Below are positions 24,969 through 33,400 of a DNA stretch of 57,015 bases, piece after piece; position 1 is the first letter of the stretch; the number at the start of each line of letters is the position of its first letter. The position numbers and the translations under genes are program-made. The stretch comes from CAYMKL01 sp964390805. GTDB lineage: Bacteria > Chloroflexota > Anaerolineae > VGOG01. The stretch covers positions 1 through 57,015 of the forward strand of contig CAYMKL010000031.1 of NCBI GenBank assembly GCA_964390805.1, in the 5' to 3' direction. Below the pieces are notes generated by a model that was not told the origin of the DNA, did no database searches, and was given only the letters and a program-made list of their open reading frames with translations.

Positions 24969-26822
24969 CTATCTTTCCACCCACATTTCGTGCGCGTTGT
25001 AGTAGATGTTGAAGTCGTTGATGTTGACCTCGTGCACCCGCTTGTTGTGGCAACCCGTGCCATCCTTGAAGTAGAGGATGGGCGCGGGCACCTCTTCGGC
25101 CAGGATCTGCTGCATCCCATAGTAGTACTCTTTGCGCTTTTCCTGGTCTACCGTCAACAGGGCGGCGTCCAATAGCTCGTCCACGCGCGGGTTGGAGTAC
25201 TTGTTCATGTTAAAGCCGGCGCCGAAAGAGTCGGTGTGCCACATTGTCTTCTGATCGGGGTCTGTGTCCCAGCCAAAACCAACGACGATCATCTCGTACT
25301 CGTAGGTCTCGGTCAGCATGGCCAGGAGCGCGTTCCACTCGATGGGGGTCGGCTGGGCGTCTACGCCTATCTCAGCCCAGTACTGCTGCGCGGCCACGAT
25401 GACTCCCTCCCGCTCGACGTTGCCGGCGTTGGTGTTCAGCACAAAGGAAAAGGGAGTGCCGTCCTCGACGCCCGTCATGCCGTGGGCCTCGCGGACGCCG
25501 TCGCCGTCCTCATCCTTCCAGCCGGCCTCATCCAGCAGTTCCTTGGCCTTTTCGGGGTCGAATTCGTACCGGGGCTCGTTGTCCGGGTTGAAGGCCCAGG
25601 AGAGCTCCGGTATGGTAGAGTGAGCTACCCTACCCAAGCCAAACACGATGCTGTCCACCATCGCCTGGCGGTCCAACGCGTAGAGCAGCGCCTTGCGCGT
25701 GCGCACGTCCAGGAAGAGCGGCGTCTTTTCTGGATCCAATTGGTAGACGTAGAAGGTGAAGCCAAACCGAGAGTGGGGTCTGCAGTTCAGGTGCTCTTGC
25801 TGCAGCGCCTCTTCCCACAGCGAAGCCTCCACGCTTTCGCTAATGTCCACCTCGCCTGTCTGGAGTTGAGCGAACTCGACGATGGAGTCCTCAACGACCT
25901 TGAGGTACCAAAAGTCAAAATTCGGCTCGCCCTGGAAATAGTTCGGATTCTTGACCAGGGCCACGTGGTCGTCCTTGACCCACTCGCGGAACATGTAGGG
26001 CCCGGTGCCGACCGGCGCCAGGGTATTGAATTCGGATGCGTTAAACTCGTCTGGTGTGAGCTCGCCCAGAATGTGCTCGGGGAGGATCCCGTAGGTGGTC
26101 TTGCAGCACAAGAAGGAAGCGTCCACCTGGCTGAGCTGGAACTGGATGGTATAGTCGTCCAGGACCACGATCTGCTCCGGGGTCAAGATGTCGGCCAAGT
26201 CGGAGCGACGGATGGAGTTGATGTCTTCGTTCAGAATCGCTTCATAAGTGAACTTGACGTCGTCCGCCGTGAACGGCTCGCCGTCGTGAAATGTGACATC
26301 ATCCCGCAGGTAGAATGTGAAGGTCAGGCTGTCGTCGGAGACTTCCCACCGCTCGGCCAGTTCAGGTAAGGAGGTGAGGTCTTCGGGATTGATCTCCGTC
26401 AGGGCATCATACAACATGAAGTTGACTTTCTCCGAGGCGTTGTCAGTGTGCATAATGGGGTTCAGGTACATGGCGTCGGCAAAGGTGCCCTCGATGATCG
26501 TGCCGCCCTTGGAGACCGTGACCGGCTCAGGAGTGGCGGTGACCACCACTTCCACTTCCTTCTCGACCACTACGGTCTGGACAACCTCTTTCTCTACTTC
26601 CTTGACCACCTCTACGGTCTTGATGACCTCTTTCTCGACTACTACTTCCTTCTCGACCTGAACGGGCACTTCCTTGACGACCTCTACTTCCTTGATCTTC
26701 TCTACCTCGACCGGCACTTCCTTCTCGATCACTACAGGAGTCGGCGGAGCGCAGGCCGGGAGTATTGTGACAGCTATTGCCATCAAGGCGATCAAGGTCA
26801 TACACTTTCTGTTGCTAAGCAT
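24969..26822 (-). CDS. Family 5 (peptide-type) extracellular solute-binding lipoprotein
   Basis: The protein has 617 aa, with lipobox ILPAC. A linker of about 75 residues rich in Val-Glu-Lys repeats (EKEVPVEVEKIKEVEVVKEV style) follows, likely an extended or coiled stalk, then an SBP_bac_5 domain. Typical segments are LAERWEVSDDSLTFTFYLRD DVTFHDGEPFTADDVKFTYE, ALLYALDRQAMVDSIVFG and EAGWKDEDGDGVREA. It delivers peptides or other solutes to the DppB/DppC permeases encoded next. AAGGAGAG supports the ATG at 26822. The repeat stalk is a feature I associate with Chloroflexota binding proteins. The nearest clear promoter (27399) is about 570 bp upstream, leaving a long leader. Confidence 0.93.
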   Translation of the reverse strand: MLSNRKCMTLIALMAIAVTILPACAPPTPVVIEKEVPVEVEKIKEVEVVKEVPVQVEKEVVVEKEVIKTVEVVKEVEKEVVQTVVVEKEVEVVVTATPEPVTVSKGGTIIEGTFADAMYLNPIMHTDNASEKVNFMLYDALTEINPEDLTSLPELAERWEVSDDSLTFTFYLRDDVTFHDGEPFTADDVKFTYEAILNEDINSIRRSDLADILTPEQIVVLDDYTIQFQLSQVDASFLCCKTTYGILPEHILGELTPDEFNASEFNTLAPVGTGPYMFREWVKDDHVALVKNPNYFQGEPNFDFWYLKVVEDSIVEFAQLQTGEVDISESVEASLWEEALQQEHLNCRPHSRFGFTFYVYQLDPEKTPLFLDVRTRKALLYALDRQAMVDSIVFGLGRVAHSTIPELSWAFNPDNEPRYEFDPEKAKELLDEAGWKDEDGDGVREAHGMTGVEDGTPFSFVLNTNAGNVEREGVIVAAQQYWAEIGVDAQPTPIEWNALLAMLTETYEYEMIVVGFGWDTDPDQKTMWHTDSFGAGFNMNKYSNPRVDELLDAALLTVDQEKRKEYYYGMQQILAEEVPAPILYFKDGTGCHNKRVHEVNINDFNIYYNAHEMWVER

Positions 26823-27398
26823 TTTCTTCTCTCCTTTTGGTTTGTTTGTGATGCAAAGTGCAAATCAACCTGCGGGCGGAGAATCCCTCTGCCCTTGTCC
26901 TTCTCGTCCTGTTTTGCCACCTCCTCTCCCAAATCTCCTACCCCACTCCACAAAGGAGGCAGGATGCGTACAATATAAATTGGGGAGCAACAAACCGGCG
27001 AGTACACAAATGCTCGCTAGTTCACCACTGACTCTCCATCCCCGATCCCGCCAAGGCCAAGGGATGGATGGTCACGCCGCTCCCCTTTTCTACTTAGGTC
27101 ATTTGTGCGCCCCACCCGAATCCGCTCTACGGTAGACGGCTTCTGCGAACAGCCAAGAACCCTCTCTCGCTTGATAGCCCATCAGACACCAAGACTATTG
27201 AACAGTGCCAACAGTCTGCACAGGCTTGTCTGAGAGTGGGAGTTAGATGACTCGGGAGGAGCACTACCATCACAAAATTGGACAGATGAAGGTCATATAA
27301 CGTATTAAGAGTCCCTCAAGTGTCCAATTATATTCTTTGGGGTAGGGACAGCGGAGGACTGTCCCTACCCCTACAACAAGAAGTGTTACCCTGAACTC
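26823..27398. other. Long non-coding leader upstream of the peptide transporter operon
   Basis: No convincing gene was found in either strand here. It holds a strong hairpin (27339-27371) and separated half-sites ATTGGACA (27284-27291) and TGTCCAAT (about 27321-27328) related to the promoter-cassette palindrome. If the cassette at 27399-27491 drives the operon, this stretch would be a ~570-nt untranslated leader. I recognise no riboswitch class in it. Confidence 0.4.
27339..27371. repeat. Perfect 13-bp-stem hairpin
   Basis: GGGGTAGGGACAG and CTGTCCCTACCCC form a perfect stem around a 7-base loop. No T-run follows on either strand, so it reads as a palindromic repeat rather than a terminator. 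Confidence 0.7.
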
Positions 27399-27491
27399 AT
27401 TATACAGCAAAAACCCCCCAGACGCATCGGTCATCTGGCGGATTTTTGTATTGGACAGGTGTCCTATTTTTGTATTGGACAGGTGTCCAAT
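27399..27491 (-). promoter_or_regulatory. Promoter cassette copy B (two strong tandem palindromes)
   Basis: On the minus strand ATTGGACACCTGTCCAAT (27474-27491) comes first. A one-base variant (27450-27467) starts 24 bp further on. A hairpin of the AATCCGCCAGA...TCTGGGGGGTT type contains -35 ATGCGT (27422-27427), and after a 17-bp spacer comes -10 TATAAT (27399-27404). Palindrome to -10 is 45 bp. The next gene in this direction is the solute-binding protein at 26822. The cassette begins 16 bp beyond the end of the receiver gene at 27507. Confidence 0.7.
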
Positions 27492-27506
27492 CTTTTTACG
27501 GGTTTT

Positions 27507-27860
27507 CTACGGTACACAATCCTCGATAGCCGCCAGCAATCGTTCCGGCGGGTCACACTTGTATACAAAAGCATCGGCTCCAGCATCCAAGGCTGCTCGA
27601 CGCACCTCCGTCCGCCCGCTGAGAACGATCACGAATGAATCGGGACAAACTCCACGTAAGGCGGACAGTGAATCACCTCTCGCCAGGCCTGACAACTCCC
27701 AGTCGAGCAACACCAGGTCGGGGCAGGCCGCCTCCATCTGGACCAATAGATCCTTAGCATTGGTGACCTCGTCTACTACCTTCAATCCTGGTTGTCGTTC
27801 CAGCAATACGCGCAGCCCGAATCGCACTTTTGGTTGGTTATCAGCCAGTAAGATTCGCAT
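27507..27860 (-). CDS. Receiver-only response regulator
   Basis: This 117-aa single-domain CheY-like protein starts MRILLADNQPKVRFGLRVLL. The phospho-acceptor aspartate is in LVLLDWELSG, and the conserved Thr/Ser and Lys are in IVLSG and AFVYKCDPPERLL. There is no output domain, so it probably works as a phosphate sink or by protein contact. It belongs to the signalling block with the histidine kinase at 30406 but has its own cassette-type promoter at 27953. GAGG lies before the ATG at 27860. Confidence 0.87.
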   Translation of the reverse strand: MRILLADNQPKVRFGLRVLLERQPGLKVVDEVTNAKDLLVQMEAACPDLVLLDWELSGLARGDSLSALRGVCPDSFVIVLSGRTEVRRAALDAGADAFVYKCDPPERLLAAIEDCVP

Positions 27861-27881
27861 CCATTTTTACCTCATTCCTCA

Positions 27882-27928
27882 GTAGTGGCGACTTCAGTCG
27901 CTTCCAGAGCGACTAGAGTCGCTACTAC
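27882..27928. repeat. Hairpin repeat (GTAGTGGCGACTTCAGTCGCT type) in the leader of the receiver gene
   Basis: GTAGTGGCGACTTCAGTCGCT pairs with AGCGACTAGAGTCGCTACTAC with few mismatches (about 21-bp arms). It lies between the promoter at 27953 and the ATG at 27860, so it would be in the 5' leader of that mRNA. Confidence 0.65.
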
Positions 27929-27952
27929 AATCGAGTTTCTCTATCTGGGCAT

Positions 27953-28046
27953 ATTATAACAGAAAAAACCCCCCGGACGCATCGGGCATCTGGAGGATTC
28001 TTATATTGGACAGGTGTCCAATCTTTTTATTGGTCAGGTGACTAAT
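27953..28046 (-). promoter_or_regulatory. Promoter cassette copy C, overlapping the 3' end of the LuxR-type gene
   Basis: On the minus strand a degenerate palindrome ATTAGTCACCTGACCAAT (28029-28046) forms the last codons and stop of the upstream gene. ATTGGACACCTGTCCAAT (28005-28022) lies 24 bp further. After an imperfect C/G-rich hairpin come -35 ATGCGT (27977-27982), an 18-bp spacer and TATAAT (27953-27958). Palindrome to -10 is 46 bp. It should drive the receiver gene at 27860. Confidence 0.7.
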
Positions 28047-28675
28047 CTGAGTCGCAGTGCCCGGGCTACCGCCTCTGCACGATTGGAAACGCCCAGCTTA
28101 GACAAGACGTTGCTGACGTGAGCCCTGGCTGTCGAGCGACTAACGGTCAGCCGCTCGGCAATCTCCGGGTTGGTCAACCCCTCGACCAGCAGGGCCAGCA
28201 CCTCGTGCTCGCGGGGAGTCAGGTCATGGCCCGGTGTAGGCCCTTGGCTGGCGGCCTGGATCAATGCCTGGGTCGCCTCTGGAGCCAGAGTGGCCCGTCC
28301 GGCGTAGGCTGCCCGGATGGCCTCGGCCAACTCGTCAATCGAGACATTCTTGAGCAGGTAGCTGATAGCCCCCGCCTGGAGTGCCTGATGCACCAACTCC
28401 TTCTCCTGGAAGCTGGTCAGAGCGATGATCTGCACCTGAGGGCATCGCTTACGAATAGCGCGGGTGGCCGTCAGCCCGTCCATCTCCGGCATCACCAGGT
28501 CCATCAGGATCACGTCTGGGCGGGCTTGTTCACACACTCGCAAGGCTTCTCGGCCGTTGCTGGCTTCGCCTACCAGTTCCAGGTCGCTCTTGACCCTCAG
28601 GAAAGTCGCCAGACCTCTGCGGACCATGTCGTGGTCGTCAACGATCATGACTCGAATGCGATTTGACTTGCTCAT
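28034..28675 (-). CDS. NarL/LuxR-type response regulator
   Basis: The protein has 213 aa. The receiver domain has acidic pocket VDDHD, phospho-Asp in VILMDLVMPEMDG and conserved IALTSF and YLLKN. The C-terminal HTH domain is LTPREHEVLALLVEGLTNPE IAERLTVSRSTARAHVSNVL SKLG. This is a transcription factor, likely partnered with the HisKA_3-type kinase two genes upstream. Its receiver closely resembles that of the receiver-SpoIIE protein at 28734, suggesting duplication. The last residues are written over a promoter-cassette palindrome. The ribosome-binding site is weak. Confidence 0.93.
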   Translation of the reverse strand: MSKSNRIRVMIVDDHDMVRRGLATFLRVKSDLELVGEASNGREALRVCEQARPDVILMDLVMPEMDGLTATRAIRKRCPQVQIIALTSFQEKELVHQALQAGAISYLLKNVSIDELAEAIRAAYAGRATLAPEATQALIQAASQGPTPGHDLTPREHEVLALLVEGLTNPEIAERLTVSRSTARAHVSNVLSKLGVSNRAEAVARALRLRLVT

Positions 28676-28733
28676 AGCACCACCATTTCTGCAACCAGAT
28701 CTCTGCCACGAATGACGGCTGCGCTCAGCATTT

Positions 28734-30422
28734 TCACTGATTTTTGTTTTTTCGTGTTAATTCGTGCAATTCGTGGCAAAAGTCCCGAACCGCGATCACC
28801 AGGGTAATGTCATCAAACTGGGGCGCATCGCCCATAAATCCGTGCACCCCTGCGAGCAGGGCATCCTGTATGTCCTGAGCCGAACGCCCCAGGTTGGCTT
28901 GCACGATCTCTAACAGTCTGTCTTGGCCGAAGAATGACCCGTGCCCATCCTCCGCATCGGTGACGCCATCCGTATAAAGTACCAACACGTCGCCGTGGGC
29001 AAGACGAACGGTCTCTTGCTTCCAGGCTGCATCTTCGATCACTCCCAGCACCATGCCCGTTTTAGATAACGCTTGAACCGTGTCTCTGTTTTGAGCGTTT
29101 AGAAGATACGGCGGATTGTGTCCGGCGTTGCAATATGTCAGCCTGCCGGTCGCCGGATCCAGGATACCGTAGAAGGCAGTGACGAACAGGCCGGCCCGGG
29201 CGTCTGACAGGATGCGGCGATTGGCGATGCTGAGCACTAGCTCAGGTCGAGTGTGGTATTCGGTAGCGTAAGTGCGGAAGAGCGTGCTACTCAAGGCCAT
29301 GTACAATGCTGCTCCCATCCCTTTGTCAGACACGTCAGCGATCACGATCCCCAGTAGTCCATAGGGCAGGGGTATGAAATCGTAGAAGTCGCCGGAGGTC
29401 TCTCTAGCTGGTTTCAGCTTGGCTGCCAGTTGCCAGCCAGTCACGTCCGGTAGTTCGCTGGGCAGGAAGCTGGCCTGTATTTGTCCGGCCATAGCCAATT
29501 CCCGCGCCACAGTCTCGTGAGCTAACGTTTGGGCATACACCTGGGCACTGTGCAGCGTCGAGGCAATTTGTGCTGCCAGGGATTTCACAACCGGTAACAG
29601 GTCAGCTACGGTGTCGGGGTCCTGGCTTCGCGATATGTAGATACCCCCGACTGGCTGTGTGCTTTCAATGCCAATGATGGGTGCTACCAGCAAAGCTTCG
29701 TCGAGCGGCTGCTTACCCCCCAAGGGCCCTACTACTCCTGGTAAAAAACAGTGTGCCCTTCGACAGAGCTCAGGACAGGCTTCAGACACAGTACGCAGCC
29801 ATTCCCATAAGGCATCTGGCGCCGACGGCCAATTAGCAGGGTGGTGTAGGACGGTCTGATCAGGGAAGACCCGGATTTCTACCCGACAGTGTGGAAACAT
29901 ATCAGGGACATGTTCGCTTAAAAGCTCGGGCAAAGTGGATGCGTTAGGAGGGGCGTTGATAATCGCACGCGCCAGGCGCTCCAGTTTTTTGGCCTGGATC
30001 AGAACCTCGGCTGCTTCTGGGGCCAGGGTGGGACGGCCGGCGTGGGCTTCTCGAATGGCATTGGCCAGCTCATCAGACGAGATGTTCTTGAGCAGGTAGC
30101 CGATAGCTCCAGCCTGTAGCGCTCCCTCCACCAGTTCTTTCTCCTTGAAACTGGTCAGGGCGATGACCTGCGTCTCCGGGCAGCGCTCCCTGATGGCGCG
30201 AGTTGCTGCCGCGCCGTCCATTCCTGGCATCACCAGGTCCATCAGTACCACGTCGGGCTGAAGCTGCTCACTCAGGCGCACGGCCTCTTCGCCGCCGCTC
30301 GCCTCCCCAACCAGTTCCTGGTCGGCCTGTACTTTCAGGAAAGTCGCCAGTCCTCTGCGGACCATGTCGTGGTCGTCAACGATCATGACTCGAATAGGGC
30401 TTGGATCAGTCATCTGGTTCAT
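28734..30422 (-). CDS. Receiver-GAF-like-SpoIIE (PP2C) phosphatase response regulator
   Basis: The protein has 562 aa. The receiver domain (residues 10-125) has VDDHD and VVLMDLVMPGMDG. A GAF-like sensory segment spans about 145-310. The PP2C/SpoIIE phosphatase domain (about 340-545) has metal-binding aspartates in ETSGDFYDF, VIADVSDKGMGAALYM, LYTDGVTDAEDGHG and FDDITLV. Such proteins usually dephosphorylate an anti-sigma-factor antagonist in partner-switching pathways, but no STAS or anti-sigma gene is in the window. Residues about 214-222 (ACPELCRRA) are encoded by an inserted palindromic repeat (29755-29781). The ATG at 30422 overlaps the end of the kinase gene by 17 bp; ATG 30413 is an alternative. 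Confidence 0.9.
   Translation of the reverse strand: MNQMTDPSPIRVMIVDDHDMVRRGLATFLKVQADQELVGEASGGEEAVRLSEQLQPDVVLMDLVMPGMDGAAATRAIRERCPETQVIALTSFKEKELVEGALQAGAIGYLLKNISSDELANAIREAHAGRPTLAPEAAEVLIQAKKLERLARAIINAPPNASTLPELLSEHVPDMFPHCRVEIRVFPDQTVLHHPANWPSAPDALWEWLRTVSEACPELCRRAHCFLPGVVGPLGGKQPLDEALLVAPIIGIESTQPVGGIYISRSQDPDTVADLLPVVKSLAAQIASTLHSAQVYAQTLAHETVARELAMAGQIQASFLPSELPDVTGWQLAAKLKPARETSGDFYDFIPLPYGLLGIVIADVSDKGMGAALYMALSSTLFRTYATEYHTRPELVLSIANRRILSDARAGLFVTAFYGILDPATGRLTYCNAGHNPPYLLNAQNRDTVQALSKTGMVLGVIEDAAWKQETVRLAHGDVLVLYTDGVTDAEDGHGSFFGQDRLLEIVQANLGRSAQDIQDALLAGVHGFMGDAPQFDDITLVIAVRDFCHELHELTRKNKNQ
29755..29781. repeat. Short palindromic repeat inside the SpoIIE-type gene
   Basis: GCCCTTCGACAGAGCTCAGG and the following ACAGGCT form a palindromic repeat read in frame as ACPELCRR on the minus strand. 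It lies in the linker-like GAF region, so it was tolerated. The same family occurs at 23720, 40089 and 55163. Confidence 0.7.
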
Positions 30423-33400
30423 ATCCTTTCCACACGACGCTTACTTGTGTGCCGTGAGCAGGTTGGCTTTCGATCCTGAGTGAGGCGCCGATGGCTTGGG
30501 CCCGCTCGTGCATGATGCCCAGTCCCAGTTCACCCGGCTGGACGTCACTGGTATCGAAGCCGCGTCCGTCGTCGCTCACTTGCAACTCTATCCCCCCCCA
30601 TCCCCCCCCTGTGAGGGGGGGGAGAGAGGGAGGGGTGGGGATACCGCGAAGACTGACTATCACCTGGCTGGCCTGGGCATGCTTGACTACGTTGTTCAGC
30701 GCTTCTTGAACAATGCGGTACAGGGCAACGTGGACGTCGTCGGGTAGCGCACAGTCGCCTTCCACCGTTACCGTGACGGGCATGCCCGTCCGTCCGGTGA
30801 CAGATTCACCCAGTTGGCGCAGCAGGTCGCGCAGGTTGGCCTCGACCAGGGCCGTCGGTCGCAGTTCCATTAGCAGGGTGCGCATCTCGGCCAAGGCCCC
30901 CCGGCTCAACTGCCGCAGCTCCTTCAAGAGCTGTCGCCCCTCATCCTGATCGCTTTCCCAGATAGCGGACAATGCTTCAGCGATGAGGCTGGCCGAAAAC
31001 AGGGTCTGGGTGACGGCATCGTGCAGCTCTCGTGCCAGGCGCTGTCGCTCCTCCATCACGGCCAACTGCCGGGCCTGCTCGTAGAGGCGGGTGTTCTCAA
31101 TGGCGATGGCCGCCTGGGCAGCGATGGTGGGTAGCAGGTTGAGGTGTCCCTCGTCGTAGACATTCTCGGTGGTGTAGCTTTGCACGGCAATGACGCCCAA
31201 CACTTCATCGCCGGCGATCATGGGCACCCCCAGCCACGACTTGGCCGGTGTGCCCATGGTCTCAATGCCCAATTCCTGCATACGACCCTCCACATTGTCG
31301 GGCAGCAGCAAGGGTTGGCGACTCCTGATGATGTACTCAGTCAAGCCCTGGCTGGCCTTCCGTCCACGGGAGTGCCGCCTGACCTGGCCCCCTTCTACGT
31401 AGAGCGGGAACGAAACCCAGTCCTCAGTTTTGTCGTAGAGGGCAATGTACAGATTGGTGGCATACATCACCCGGCCCACCTGGTGGTGAATCAAATCCAG
31501 AAGCTCATCTGACTGGAGGGTGAAACTGATCGCCCGGCCAACCTCGTTGAGGACAGCCATACCGTCAATGCGCCGTTCGCGCTCAGCGAACAGCAGGGCG
31601 TTCTCAAGGGCTACGGCAGCCTGGTTGGCGACACTGGCGAGGGTCTGCTGATGGCCTTCGTCAAAAGCCCCCCGTTGGTAACTGCCCACAACGATGGCAC
31701 CCACCACTTTATCACCGTAGAGCATTGGTACACCGAGCCAACCGTGGTTAACTTTGGGCGAGCCAGTGGGCACGATCTCGACGTCTAGTTTGTGTTTTTC
31801 CTCGGTAAGGCTATCGAAGCGCAACGGCTGTTTGTTGTGGATGACCAGCTTGAGCAATCCTTTGTCCAGCACGTATTGCTCCTTAGGGTAATGCACGCCT
31901 TCATCTACGTTGATCTCGATGCTAACGACGTTGGTCTCTTCGTCGTACAGCGCAATCAAGTAAAAGTCAGTGGGCGCAATGCGGGTGATTTGCTCGTAGA
32001 GCGATTGCAGTAGTTGATCCTGCTCCAGCATGGAGGAGATGATGCGGCTGGCCTCGGCCAGGGCGCGTAGCTCCCGCACCTGGCGGGCGGTGTCGCGGAA
32101 CAATCGAGCGTTTTCGATGGCGACGGCCGCCTGGTAGGCCAGGGATTGGAGAACCACCAAGTCGCTCTCGTCGAAGGCGTTCAACTGGTCGCTCTCGACA
32201 TTCAACACACCGATGACCGCAGTCTTCGTCCCTTCGGCAGGCCTCAGGGCAAGCTTCAGGGGTACGGCCAACTCCGAGCGGGTCTCGGCGGCGTCGGGCA
32301 GGAAGAGAAATCGGGGCTCCTGGCTCACGTCGGGCGCCAGGAGAGGCTCACCTGTGGCGGCTACCCAGGCCGTGATCCCCTTCCCGCCCACTTTGGCGGG
32401 TGGGGGTCGGAACTGGGGATCATCCCAATGGGTCTTAGTCCCTGCCTTGAAGACTACCTCATCGCCCTCGATCAGGCCAACAGTGATCAGGTAGTATCCA
32501 AAGGTCTTTTTGAGCAAGCGGACGATCTCCCCCAGCAACTCATCAACATCCAAAATGGAGGTTATATGGCGTCCCACCTCGCCCATGACGCGGAATTGCT
32601 CCGCCCGACGCTGCACCGCGTTGAACAGTTCCACATTTTCTATCGCCACTCCGATCTGGTTGCCGATGGAGGTGAGCAGTTGGACTTCCTGGTCGGTGAA
32701 CTCTCGGTAGCCACGGGTTGTGGCGAACAAGGTGCCCAGCACCTTCCTCTTCGAACACAGGGGGACGCTGGCCAGAGAGCGGAGCCCTTCCTCTCGTACG
32801 ACCATCCTGGTGAGGCGGGGATCGTTGGAAATATCCCTCACTACCAGGGGCTGGCAGGATTGCACCACGCGCCCGGAGAAACCCTCGCCTACTTTCAACT
32901 TGTCTATCTCGGCCACAGATTGAGGGCTGAGCCCTCGGTGGACGGTGAGGGTTAGCGTCTCGGTCTTTTCGTCCAAGAGGTAGATCCCTCCGGCCTCAGT
33001 CTCCAAGACCTGCAAAGTCTTGTCCAGGGCGTCGCCAAGGATCTCATCCAGGTGCAGAGATTGGCCCACCGTGGCGGCAACGGCATTGAGGGCTGCCAGT
33101 TCTTTGGTCCGGTCGGACACCCTCTGCTCCAAGTGGGCGTAAGACTCTTTGAGTTGAGCCGCCATGAGGTTGAATTGCTCGGCCAGCTCCTCTATTTCGT
33201 CCCCTGTTGGCGCGGTGATGGTCTGGCCGAAATTGCCCCCCGCCACCTCTTGCGCCGCGCTGATGAGTTCGGAGATGGGCTTCGTGATTCGCTCGACGCC
33301 GACAGTGACGACCACGGCGGGCACTAGCACGCCCAGCACCAGAAGAAAGAGCAGGAATTGCCCGTAGCTTCGACTCGCGTCGGTCAAGGCAGCCCAGCTT

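Noticed and set aside
26823..27398. Known riboswitch in the long leader of the peptide transporter
   Set aside because: I looked for TPP, glycine, cobalamin and c-di-GMP core motifs and found none I could support.
30591..30640. G-quadruplex regulatory element
   Set aside because: The G-runs are within coding sequence and pair with adjacent C-runs; it fits the pattern of in-frame palindromic insertions better.
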